Shown here one piece after another: positions 17,205 to 26,305 of a DNA stretch of 64,000 nucleotides (the first letter of the stretch is position 1; the number at the start of each line of letters is the position of its first letter). Both the position numbers and the translations under genes were made by a program. Under the pieces are notes generated by a model that searched no databases, was not told where the DNA came from, and saw only the letters and a program-made list of their open reading frames with translations. This DNA is from Prodigiosinella aquatilis. GTDB lineage: Bacteria > Pseudomonadota > Gammaproteobacteria > Enterobacterales > Enterobacteriaceae. Location: assembly GCA_030388725.1 (NCBI GenBank), contig CP128857.1, positions 2,356,001 to 2,420,000 of the forward strand, in the 5' to 3' direction.

Positions 17205-18637
17205 AGACTGAATTTTTGAATCCAGAACAAACTCTGCAAGACTTTTTCATGCTTGATAAAGCCTTTGCGTTTCACGACCAAACGGCGCAACCAGATCAAT
17301 TTTCCTACGGTCGTTCTATCCCGGAAGTGGTGGTTGATAGTTCGGGTAGCGATGTCAGCGCCCTGCATTTAATTACCAGTCCCGGCGGCGGGCTAGCTAC
17401 CTTTATCGCCCCCGCTCTCCCTGTGGATGAAACGGCACTGGAAGACTATATCAGACAAAATTTCGTCCCTGAACCGGGGCAAATCAGCCTGGTACAAGAG
17501 GATATCCAACAGGCACTATTTCTACGTTTTATTCACCAGCCAGTCAGTGCGTCTTATGATGTTGCGTTTGACCAGTCAAAAATGCCGCTCACTCATGATG
17601 AAGCCACCCAATTGGTCGGTGCCATTCAGGGAGGCGAAAATCAGGTCTATCTGATAACACAAAGCCAATTTAGCGTTAGTAGTCGCGTCAACGCAAAACT
17701 TGAAACAGACTGGATCGCGTTTTTGACTCTGGCCTTTACGGAACAGGCCCGTGAGCCTGCGGCTATCACTCGCCTGTTAAACCAGCAAATTGATGCCGGC
17801 ATTATTGTGTTACACCAACAGGTAGAGAATACGCCCTCGGCACAGACCCAAGAACAAGTGAAAAACGCTTTGATAAATCTGGCGGCAAGTCTCGTCAGCG
17901 CTACTTTGCGCAACGTATCATCGCTGGACGAACTTCCCACCGAGGTGAGCTATGACGTCAGCTACAGCAACAGCGTGCCACAACAATACAGGCTAGAGCA
18001 CGCATTGGATATTGCCTCCCTGCTCAGCCGGTTCCCTTTCAGCAGCATTGTCACTTTTGATTCGTCACCGTTACCCGAACCTAAACGCCCCGACAAACCG
18101 GTAGAACATCATGAGTGTATTATTAAACTGGGTTTTGAGGCCAAGGACTTCAAAGTTCTGTCTATGGAACTGAGTTGGGCAGATGAAAAAGTGAGCATGA
18201 CGTGGCCCGATTTCCCTCCCGTCACCTTAACGGCGGAATCGGAAGTCATCGAGATCACTCTAAAAGTAGGCTTCTCTGACTACTCCACTTATGAAAAAAA
18301 ACTGCTGTGGCAAGACGCGATCACACTTTCCCCACAAGATCTTGGTTATTACAGCGTGTTGTTTGAAGCCAGCCATCTGAGTTCTTACTTTAAATCGATT
18401 TCAGGCAATGCAGAGTATGTTCCTGCTGGCCATGCGAGAAAACAGACCTTTCATTTTTCTTTTCCCGCACAGAAGGCATGGCAAGCAAACTGGTGGATTA
18501 ATGCCCATTCAGATGCGCTGGACAGCCGGATTGAATATCGCTGGCAAGGAGAAACGTCATCCTTTTTCTCCAAACACTATGACTCCGGCTCGCAACAGGC
18601 TGCCGTCAGCCCCATCACACTGCAATACAACAAGTAA
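17201..18637 (+). CDS. Paralogue-cluster protein C
   Basis: A 478-residue protein, unrecognised. The N-terminal region QFSYGRSIPEVVVDSSGSDV, then SPGGGLATFIAPALPVDE, follows the pattern aromatic-x-x-P-x-hydrophobic strand, small acidic loop, GG, aromatic strand seen in the other members (residues about 28-75). The middle (LTHDEATQLVGAIQGGE, then VNAKLETDWIAFLTLAF) corresponds to their helical module. The C-terminal 150 residues are beta-strand rich with many Trp (WQANWWINAH) and may be a sandwich domain. No signal peptide. Coupled by ATGA overlap to the gene before; 21 bases separate it from the next. No function can be assigned. Confidence 0.7.
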   Translation: MKTEFLNPEQTLQDFFMLDKAFAFHDQTAQPDQFSYGRSIPEVVVDSSGSDVSALHLITSPGGGLATFIAPALPVDETALEDYIRQNFVPEPGQISLVQEDIQQALFLRFIHQPVSASYDVAFDQSKMPLTHDEATQLVGAIQGGENQVYLITQSQFSVSSRVNAKLETDWIAFLTLAFTEQAREPAAITRLLNQQIDAGIIVLHQQVENTPSAQTQEQVKNALINLAASLVSATLRNVSSLDELPTEVSYDVSYSNSVPQQYRLEHALDIASLLSRFPFSSIVTFDSSPLPEPKRPDKPVEHHECIIKLGFEAKDFKVLSMELSWADEKVSMTWPDFPPVTLTAESEVIEITLKVGFSDYSTYEKKLLWQDAITLSPQDLGYYSVLFEASHLSSYFKSISGNAEYVPAGHARKQTFHFSFPAQKAWQANWWINAHSDALDSRIEYRWQGETSSFFSKHYDSGSQQAAVSPITLQYNK

Positions 18638-18658
18638 CATACACAAGAGGAACGCCCT

Positions 18659-20803
18659 ATGTTAACCACCGCTTTGCAGCAATCAGTCAAAATTCCCGTT
18701 AATTATCTCGGCATCAGGGAATATGCCTATACCTGTTACGGTGACAGCATTGACAAAAATATTTATTACGTTGTGCCTGAAATACCGGTATTCGTGTCAC
18801 TGGATGGCAGGCCGAGCTTTATGTTCTATAAGTATCGCAGCAATGAACAACAAGGTGGATACGCTCAATTCACCGTTATGTTGCCGCAGCCGACAGATGA
18901 GATAAAAGACAAGATCTGCGTTCAGTTGTTTGGCGGTATTTCGACCCAACTGGCCGCGAAGTCAAAGCTGATCGTCACGTACGTCAAGGCGGAACAAGCC
19001 TATAAAGCAGATCCCGCTGATCAGGCCAAAAAGGATGCAATGACTACTGCACAAAGAAATGCCAGCCTGAATGATGAGCAAGCCAGTACGTATGTCGCTT
19101 TGTATGATAGCAGCAAAGGCGATGACCAGTTCCTGGGGCAGTTGATGCCGGAAGATGCAAAGAAAATCAAACTCCTGCAACCCAGATATACCGCCAGTCA
19201 GGCGTCACTGATTTTGGATGACAACAAAGCGTTCTATCGCCAAATCCCAACCTCGTTGTCACCTTCAGGTCTGGGGGATAACAATACCGTATTCAGTCTG
19301 TCATTGACCGGTGAAGGTGCAACCCTGTTTGAAAAAGTGCTGAAAGGCACTGACCAGAATGCCAGTGTCGGCATTCGCTTTAATTTCAACCTGGATGCTT
19401 CCCTACCAGCGGCAAAAGTCACCGTAAGCTACGATAGCGAAAAAACCAAAGCAGTGACGCAGACCATTGACCGGCATACCTGGTCGGCTGATGAGAAAAA
19501 GATTGAGCGCGAATATATCGAAAAAGGGGCTATCACCATTGATGTATTTACCGGATTGACCGCTGCTGAAATGGGGATGAGTCAGGACCAATACCTTAAA
19601 TGGAAAGAGGGTCTAAGCGCCTGGGGACAAAAACAGATTGAGCAGATTTTAAGTAGCCAGACGGGGCTCGACATGAGCCTTGATTTGCTGAATGACACCG
19701 GCGGTTTCGATAAATTCAAAGAAAGCCTGAAAGACACTCAAAGTTTTACCCGTATCTATGAAGAAAACTCAGTCGTTTCCTTTGCTATTGCGCCTCAAAC
19801 CCAACTGCCATCGATTAAATCTATTGTGGGTGAAGCCCAGTTGAGTGAGTATTTCAAAGAGTACGATCTTAATGATCCTTTCTATCAATACCTGCAACCT
19901 GAATTCTATGTTACCCACGATCTGGCAAAATATAACGTCGCAACAATTGTCGTCACCGCCAAATATGACAAAGATAATGTCAACACACTGGTGTTTGATC
20001 CAACGAATAGCCAACCGAAAAAAACAGATAAATGGTTTATAAAACCAGAGTTAGGCCGCAGCTACAGTTATTCTTATATAGTCAACTTTTCCGGTATGCA
20101 TGCCAAACCTTATCGTTCGGGAGAGATTCTGGTCACCGACAATCTGGTTGAAACTATTAACGTTGCCCAATGCGGTATCGTTTATGCCGACATCTCTACA
20201 CTGATCGACCCGATAGGATGGAAAACCTTCAAGCAGGTGGTAGTGAAAACGCAATATTCTGATTCGAGCCACGGAATTGAGCCCAAAATCGACAGCCAGA
20301 TCGTTACCGCTGCATCAAACGATAAAATCCCCTCTTTTATTTACCCCATCGGCATCAAGGTGGATAACCCGGTTTTTTATACCGCCACATACTATACCGA
20401 GGACGGCAACAATCTGACCTATATCCCGGCTGGAGCAAACACTGACCCACAAATGCCAGGATATGGCTTAACAAGGGCCAACCAGATTCAAATAGCGAAT
20501 GCCTTGCCACGTTCGCAGGATTACACCATTATTTTCCAACAGAAAAGAAAGGATATTCAGCTGATCACCTTTGAAATGGTGGTGAACTATCCAAACCACA
20601 ATTTTAAGCAAACGCAAAATATCGTACTGACCGAATTTACCACTCCGACAATTATAAAGATCCTAAACTTTAATCTGATGCCACAAGAAGCTGACAACGC
20701 TCCGCAAAGTGACTACACCGCCATGGTGTATTTATCCGATGGAAGCGATCCGAAGGTAATCACTGGCAAGGTGGCTGGAAACATCATTGTGGTTCCGTGT
20801 TAA
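18659..20803 (+). CDS. Paralogue-cluster protein D (largest member)
   Basis: A 714-residue protein with a clear ribosome site (AAGAGGAAC). Residues 35-44 IYYVVPEIPV, then FMFYKYRSNEQQGGYAQFTV (54-73), form the N-terminal signature; the same QQGGY loop occurs in protein F. A charged helical insert follows (about residues 100-140), then FSLSLTGEGATLFEKVLKG and LPAAKVTVSYD, the middle module. DLNDPFYQYLQPEFYVTHDL begins a second half, matched by VNDPFFQKIDL in F, and ends in two or three beta-sandwich-like modules. No signal peptide, no membrane helix. Function unknown. Confidence 0.72.
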   Translation: MLTTALQQSVKIPVNYLGIREYAYTCYGDSIDKNIYYVVPEIPVFVSLDGRPSFMFYKYRSNEQQGGYAQFTVMLPQPTDEIKDKICVQLFGGISTQLAAKSKLIVTYVKAEQAYKADPADQAKKDAMTTAQRNASLNDEQASTYVALYDSSKGDDQFLGQLMPEDAKKIKLLQPRYTASQASLILDDNKAFYRQIPTSLSPSGLGDNNTVFSLSLTGEGATLFEKVLKGTDQNASVGIRFNFNLDASLPAAKVTVSYDSEKTKAVTQTIDRHTWSADEKKIEREYIEKGAITIDVFTGLTAAEMGMSQDQYLKWKEGLSAWGQKQIEQILSSQTGLDMSLDLLNDTGGFDKFKESLKDTQSFTRIYEENSVVSFAIAPQTQLPSIKSIVGEAQLSEYFKEYDLNDPFYQYLQPEFYVTHDLAKYNVATIVVTAKYDKDNVNTLVFDPTNSQPKKTDKWFIKPELGRSYSYSYIVNFSGMHAKPYRSGEILVTDNLVETINVAQCGIVYADISTLIDPIGWKTFKQVVVKTQYSDSSHGIEPKIDSQIVTAASNDKIPSFIYPIGIKVDNPVFYTATYYTEDGNNLTYIPAGANTDPQMPGYGLTRANQIQIANALPRSQDYTIIFQQKRKDIQLITFEMVVNYPNHNFKQTQNIVLTEFTTPTIIKILNFNLMPQEADNAPQSDYTAMVYLSDGSDPKVITGKVAGNIIVVPC

Positions 20804-20880
20804 TAGACTGAAATAACGCAGGGCAACAAGGTTTAGTTAGTATTGCCCTGCTTCCTTTTTCATTCACATGGATTGCAGCT

Positions 20881-22719
20881 ATGTACAGCCAAATTGTTGC
20901 GCAAAACATCTGTTTTATCCGTGCTGATCCGGATAGACCCATTTTCTATTACTGTGCCGCAGCGCCAAGTATTGTGGTTACTGCCAGCAATCAACCCGCC
21001 GTACAGTTACAGATCTTCAGAAATAGTAGCCAGCCGAACGATGTTTACTATGCGACGCTGTCATTACGAACTCAACTGGCCAGTAGCCCTGAAGCCGCAC
21101 AGGCAGCGGCCAATGCCAGCCCGGATATCCCACGTGAAGCGATATTATTGCCACTGCAGGCTATTGCCTGTAGCGCGACATTGGATGTTCCCGCGATGAT
21201 TCCCGGCCAGACCAGTAAAACAGCGTTAAATAGCCAGCAAGACTGCTACCTATTGGGAAAATTAACCTCAGTCAATGATATCGCCCTGTTGGCGAAGCTG
21301 ATGAGCACGCCCGCGTCCACGCCGATCGCCATCAGCTACAAGATTGACTATCTGTTGCAACTTCCCCCCTCCACGTTTGAACTGGAGGCGAGTTGGGATC
21401 AGGTGTACCACTATCTAAAAGAATCGTTTGGGTTCAACTTTCTGGTTTTTTCTCTTGATATTGAGAAGATTTCTTCGAAGTTAATCAGTAAAAAGATAGT
21501 GACGATCAAGGTCAAAGAAACTGATCCCGACAGCCATATCAAACAGGCTGGTGATGAGTTGACCCAGATCCTCACCAGCGAATTTTTTACGCCAGTTTTT
21601 GCCACCGCTCCACAGCAACCTCAACCTAAGTTCGGTTTCTATTTACAACGAATTTCTATTGAGGATATTGATCAGCGCCGCTTAAGCGCTAAATTGACAG
21701 AAACTACCGCGGTAAAACGTTCACTTTACCCTCAGGCGCTATTTGCCGAACTGGTAGAAGGCAGCGACTACCAGGTCGATCGCGTGGTGACGAAATGTGA
21801 TCTGCAGGATGACTTTTTCGCCGACCGTATAATCACAGCCCATCTACTTTCTTCAACTCTGGATAGCAATGTTCAATTGGTAGTGGTTTCATTTCGCTAC
21901 GGCGGTGAAAAGCGCCAACAAATAGTCTTCGATCATGATGACACACAGCCCAAAATCTTCAAAGTACCAAGCATAACGGACAGCCAAACCGGAAAAATGC
22001 TGTGGCCTGTGGAGTACGACTTCACCGTCTATTTCAATCAGGCTATTGGCAGCGTGACCTCGGTTCAGTCCGACCGTATGAACACCACATTAACCGAGGT
22101 TTATTTAGATGTTGAGTCAGTATATGCCCGCTATGATTTTGTCATAGAAGCGGCAAGCCACTTTAACTGGCAGTGGTACCAGTCTGTTCTGGTGACCATT
22201 TACTGCCGCCACATCCAACTACCAGACAGCAGCATCTCACGAATATTCCAAGTCACTAAGGCATCGCCAAAGAACAACTACCCGGTCATGCTGCCGAATC
22301 CTGACTTGTATCAGTTCGAAGTAATCAAAAATTACAGCAAAGCCGACAACTCACCACATATCTCTGCCCAACTGAGCGAAGTGACCAGCCAGGATGTTTT
22401 TCTCTTTTCATCGTTATATCACCAACGCGTGTTGACGCTTTCCGCCAGCATGGATTGGCAAGAGATAGATAAAGCAGTGGTATTTGCCAGCTACCCCTAC
22501 CTGCCCACGGATGGGAATGCCTCTCTTCAGCAAACGTTCCTGTTTACCGAATCTGGTGTAAACCCTCAGATCTTTAGCGCCGACCAAATAGATTCCGCGC
22601 TGCGTACCATTAACCTTGACATCTGGTTTACCTACCGCATCGGGAAAGGAGAGGGAAAACCTCTAAATATACAAACGTCTACCGTTCAAGACAGCATCGA
22701 TATCGCCAACCTCGATTAA
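20881..22719 (+). CDS. Paralogue-cluster protein E
   Basis: A 612-residue protein. Residues 15-65 (ADPDRPIFYYCAAAPSIVV then VYYATLSLRT) fit the N-terminal signature of the cluster, but without QQGGY. The segment LTSVNDIALLAKLMSTPAST plus IAISYKIDYLLQLPPSTFEL matches the middle module of D and F. The C-terminal half is strand-rich (VEYDFTVYFNQAIGSV, LTLSASMDWQEIDKAVVFAS). I see no catalytic motif. It lies 77 bases after gene D, the largest gap in the cluster, with only a weak ribosome site before the ATG at 20881. Confidence 0.7.
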   Translation: MYSQIVAQNICFIRADPDRPIFYYCAAAPSIVVTASNQPAVQLQIFRNSSQPNDVYYATLSLRTQLASSPEAAQAAANASPDIPREAILLPLQAIACSATLDVPAMIPGQTSKTALNSQQDCYLLGKLTSVNDIALLAKLMSTPASTPIAISYKIDYLLQLPPSTFELEASWDQVYHYLKESFGFNFLVFSLDIEKISSKLISKKIVTIKVKETDPDSHIKQAGDELTQILTSEFFTPVFATAPQQPQPKFGFYLQRISIEDIDQRRLSAKLTETTAVKRSLYPQALFAELVEGSDYQVDRVVTKCDLQDDFFADRIITAHLLSSTLDSNVQLVVVSFRYGGEKRQQIVFDHDDTQPKIFKVPSITDSQTGKMLWPVEYDFTVYFNQAIGSVTSVQSDRMNTTLTEVYLDVESVYARYDFVIEAASHFNWQWYQSVLVTIYCRHIQLPDSSISRIFQVTKASPKNNYPVMLPNPDLYQFEVIKNYSKADNSPHISAQLSEVTSQDVFLFSSLYHQRVLTLSASMDWQEIDKAVVFASYPYLPTDGNASLQQTFLFTESGVNPQIFSADQIDSALRTINLDIWFTYRIGKGEGKPLNIQTSTVQDSIDIANLD

Positions 22720-22728
22720 GGAAGCATT

Positions 22729-24384
22729 ATGTTATTACTTAGAGAAAGAACCGCGACCGTCAAAAACATCACTTTTTTCGCTGATGATTCAGATGACAAT
22801 CAGTTCTGGTATTTGCCCGGCGACATCCATATCGCACTGAAAGAGGGAGAGCCAGATTTTTCACTGATTAAGTACACCGGTGACGGAAGTGATCAGCAAG
22901 GGGGATACATCAATTTTGCAGTTAATACCGCCATTGAAGAAGAGAAACTCAATAGCGCCTTCAATGAATACCTACGGCAACTGAAAGTTGAGCCGAAAAA
23001 TGCACGCAAAGCACAAGTGCAATATGACAAAGGTACAGTGAACTTTTTTGTTATGGATGTTCACAATGCCAACGGCCAGTTGATCAGCGCACAATGTCCC
23101 AGCCTCTTTGCCAGCAACAACGCTATCTTCAGCGCCAAGTTGACACAAGAACAAGCAGTAATACTGGAGGCGGCTTTTAATCAGGCAAAAGCACCAGCCG
23201 CAGTGGCCTATAACCTCAGTTTTACCGGGATCACACCCGCATTGAAGGTTGATGTCACCGCCAAGTTTGAAAGTATCTACAAAGAATTCGATCTCAAATT
23301 TGGTGCCAACATCCCAATTCCGGTGGAAACACCGGCCAGCTTCTGGCTTGGTTTTGACAGTGTGATTAAAAAGCTGGAACAGAATCAGGATCTGGTGATT
23401 AAAGTCACCGAAAGCATGCCAAGTGAAGAAGCTGCAAAGGAAAAAGAGTGGGCGCTACAATTTGTTAAGGAAGAGATTCTGAAGAGCTTTTTTAATGCGA
23501 CACTCAAGCCTAACGATGACAGTAATACCCAAGCAAAATCGGCCAGCGACTCCATTCTGGAATCTCTGCTTTCCACGGTTAAAGAAGGAGAGGAAGGCGG
23601 CAAAGGTGGTCTCTTTCCCTGCGCTTCACTGGAGATAAAACTGGTGAGAATTGAAGAAACCAAAGCGTTGAACTTCAATTACACTTCATCAAAAGCCATT
23701 AGCCAAATGGCGGTTCCGCAGAACTTTATCGGCAGCGATATTTTGCATGCCAAAAAAGCTCCGCCCTACTTTATTGAAGTTAACGTCAATGATCCTTTCT
23801 TCCAGAAAATCGACCTTACTGTCCTAGGCCCTGACGGCTTTGAAGAGTACGGCATTAAGGCGGCAAGCTTTAAGATTAGCTACAATAACAACGTCTATAC
23901 GGCCGAACCGTTTATCGCCGATGACGGCAAATGGAGTAAGACTATTGCCCGAAGCAGTGATGTGGATGCCCTTTTTGATATTCAAAGCGAATTTGCCTTC
24001 AAGTCTGCGGCCACTTCCGGCTGGGAAGGCAGCAGCAACTACCAACCGAAATCGAGATCGGCCTCTACCTTGTTGAATCTGGATCCTGGAGCGGAGCTGA
24101 CCTTTAATGAAATCGAGATGATGCTCGATCGGGGATTCCCTTGGGATAAATATAACCAAGTGCTCATTGAGCTGAGCTATATCGATGACAATCAACGAAA
24201 AAAATCCAAGAAATACACCTTTAACGAAGATAAACGTGGATCACAAAGCTTTAAATATCGCTGCCTGACGGAAAAACCCTGGACGGTCAGTTATACCATT
24301 ACCTACTTCCTGATAGGCGGCGATACCCGTACAGTCAAGGGTATTGATAACCCACCAGCGATTGTCATCTCGACATTGGCGTAG
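22729..24384 (+). CDS. Paralogue-cluster protein F
   Basis: A 551-residue protein, 9 bases after gene E, with ribosome site AAGGAAG. N-terminal signature FWYLPGDIHIALKEGEPDF at residues 26-44 and DQQGGYINFAV (55-65) closely parallels protein D. The middle module AKLTQEQAVILEAAFNQAKA then VAYNLSFTGITPALKVDVTA is the clearest copy in the cluster. An acidic, low-complexity KEGEEGGKGG linker precedes the second half, which opens with NVNDPFFQKIDLTVLGPDG and continues as beta-sandwich-like strands. No signal peptide or membrane helix. Function unknown. Confidence 0.72.
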   Translation: MLLLRERTATVKNITFFADDSDDNQFWYLPGDIHIALKEGEPDFSLIKYTGDGSDQQGGYINFAVNTAIEEEKLNSAFNEYLRQLKVEPKNARKAQVQYDKGTVNFFVMDVHNANGQLISAQCPSLFASNNAIFSAKLTQEQAVILEAAFNQAKAPAAVAYNLSFTGITPALKVDVTAKFESIYKEFDLKFGANIPIPVETPASFWLGFDSVIKKLEQNQDLVIKVTESMPSEEAAKEKEWALQFVKEEILKSFFNATLKPNDDSNTQAKSASDSILESLLSTVKEGEEGGKGGLFPCASLEIKLVRIEETKALNFNYTSSKAISQMAVPQNFIGSDILHAKKAPPYFIEVNVNDPFFQKIDLTVLGPDGFEEYGIKAASFKISYNNNVYTAEPFIADDGKWSKTIARSSDVDALFDIQSEFAFKSAATSGWEGSSNYQPKSRSASTLLNLDPGAELTFNEIEMMLDRGFPWDKYNQVLIELSYIDDNQRKKSKKYTFNEDKRGSQSFKYRCLTEKPWTVSYTITYFLIGGDTRTVKGIDNPPAIVISTLA

Positions 24385-24394
24385 GAAACAGTCA

Positions 24395-26305
24395 ATGGTT
24401 AGCCACCATGCAGTATTACCAGCGGCATGGAACGCCCTGGTCGACACCTTGTGTCAGTCAGCACCGCACCTGCGGACAACGTTACTTCCCGACGTTAACC
24501 GTTTCACGCTGGCGCGTATGACATCCGGAGATTTGTCTACAGCCTTTACCACCAGCCTCTTAGCCTATAATGGCAGCCCGATCGAGTTCACTACCTCGTC
24601 GGCAAAACCACTGTCACTCTCCTGTACCTTGGATCCATTTTTATCACGCTACGAAGAAGACAGAACGATAGATGCTTTTTCTACACACTATCTACAGATT
24701 GCTGCCGTCACATCCAGCGAGTCTATTGAAGCGGCATTCGGGCCAGTGCGTCACCTGCAGTCCCGTAATGCACATCAACTGCGATTTGGTTCTTGGCTGG
24801 GGAGAAAATACACGTCAGACGGCGTCAAAACTAAAGTGTATTCCGAGATACCCACTATAGCGGACTGGCCGACAAGGAGTGGTTATCCGGCCGCAATGCT
24901 CGAACAGGCTGGATTGTCGTTACTCATGATAGGTTATTACCCGGAACACTTTTCCGCATCGTGTGAGTATTACTATCAATGGCACAGTGCCGTGTTAACG
25001 CTGTCCGACATTGCGTCAGTCATGCACGTTTTAGGCTGCGAGTCACTCTTCCCTACACTGGTCCCATTGCTAAATAGGGCCTTACAGCAAACCTTGCAAC
25101 CAAATGAATTTCCTCACACTACTTACGGTTTTAGCCTGGTCTACAGTCAAGACCAGCACTTGGAAAGTTTCACGCTGTTCACTATGGCACCTCGTTTTTT
25201 TGGCAATAATTCACGAGTGTTTCCCGGAGTCAACGCCCTATTGATGCAGGACAAGCAGGCTATGCCATTACTCCAGTGCGTAGTGGATGCGAAAATTCCT
25301 TTGCAGTTCAATGTGATGGGTTTTTCTATTGACCGGCAGGGAAATCACGGCATCAGTTGTACTTTCAGTCCGCAAAATGATCGGTTTGTCGATATGCCAG
25401 TCCAGAAGATCACGTCATCACGGTGCGCTTCAATACCTTGCCTAGCGGAGTTACTTGAACAACAGCGCCCCAGCGGGGCTTTTCTGGCTCACGTCAGGAC
25501 ACCAGACGGGCGCTGGCACCAAGATGAAAACGCATTTGTCACGGCGCAAGTATTACGAACACTGGAATACACTCGGCAAACCGCCCCATATATTGAGAAA
25601 GCCCTCGACTTTCTAATGGCATGTGAAATCCGCCCTTTCCATTTCACTTTTTGGCCTGTCGACGCCCATCCCAAATGGATGGCGAATGAACGTATCGACG
25701 CAGATATTGATGATACGGCGATCATTACCGAGCTGTTATACACGTTTGGGCGCATCGCTCTGTCCACTGTTGAGCAAACGTTAGCCCAGATGAATAGCTA
25801 TCAGGTGAAAAAAGTCGATCCCCGACTGGCAGCGGTACAGCATCAATGGGCAGAGTGCCAAACATTTCATACCTGGATGAAAGATGACAATGACATCAAC
25901 CAATTGGATTGCTGTGTAAATACCAACGTACTGATTTTACTACATGTACTAGTCACTGAACGCGGTGCGGTAATACCTGCTTATACACGGATCAAGCAAA
26001 TGCTGAGTAAGGCACTGTACTGGAGTAGTAATCAGTACGACAGAATAAACGTGTTGACGCCTTACTACGCACACCCACATGAATGGCTGACAACCTTGCA
26101 CTACGCCCAGTCGCGTGGCATATCGCAACTAACTCCGATGATTGAGGTGTTGAGTCGTTGGCAGTCACCCTCGGAATGGATGGAAAGCCCTCTCTACCGC
26201 CGACATGACGGACAGTTCCTCTGGACTTCATCCTGTTTGAATCAATTCCGATATCTGGCCCATACCCATCGCACTGAGGATACTTATGAATACGTTTCTC
26301 ACTAA
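24395..26305 (+). CDS. Alpha/alpha-toroid (terpene-cyclase-like) protein with DxDD-T-A motif
   Basis: About 636 residues from the ATG at 24395, chosen because AGGAAAC lies before it and a longer frame would overlap gene F. The C-terminal half (from about residue 355) has repeats of the squalene-cyclase/prenyltransferase-beta type: LLEQQRPSGAF, TPDGRWHQDENAFVTAQVLR, ALDFLMACEIRPFHFTFWP. The motif D437-I-D-D-T-A442 is that of the catalytic acid of class II terpene cyclases. The N-terminal half has three strand pairs of similar form (ending in SLSCTLDP, SFTLFTMAP and GISCTFSP), which recalls ABBA/DMATS prenyltransferases, a guess only. It is the only cluster member that looks like an enzyme. The last 20 bases overlap gene H. 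Confidence 0.6.
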   Translation: MVSHHAVLPAAWNALVDTLCQSAPHLRTTLLPDVNRFTLARMTSGDLSTAFTTSLLAYNGSPIEFTTSSAKPLSLSCTLDPFLSRYEEDRTIDAFSTHYLQIAAVTSSESIEAAFGPVRHLQSRNAHQLRFGSWLGRKYTSDGVKTKVYSEIPTIADWPTRSGYPAAMLEQAGLSLLMIGYYPEHFSASCEYYYQWHSAVLTLSDIASVMHVLGCESLFPTLVPLLNRALQQTLQPNEFPHTTYGFSLVYSQDQHLESFTLFTMAPRFFGNNSRVFPGVNALLMQDKQAMPLLQCVVDAKIPLQFNVMGFSIDRQGNHGISCTFSPQNDRFVDMPVQKITSSRCASIPCLAELLEQQRPSGAFLAHVRTPDGRWHQDENAFVTAQVLRTLEYTRQTAPYIEKALDFLMACEIRPFHFTFWPVDAHPKWMANERIDADIDDTAIITELLYTFGRIALSTVEQTLAQMNSYQVKKVDPRLAAVQHQWAECQTFHTWMKDDNDINQLDCCVNTNVLILLHVLVTERGAVIPAYTRIKQMLSKALYWSSNQYDRINVLTPYYAHPHEWLTTLHYAQSRGISQLTPMIEVLSRWQSPSEWMESPLYRRHDGQFLWTSSCLNQFRYLAHTHRTEDTYEYVSH

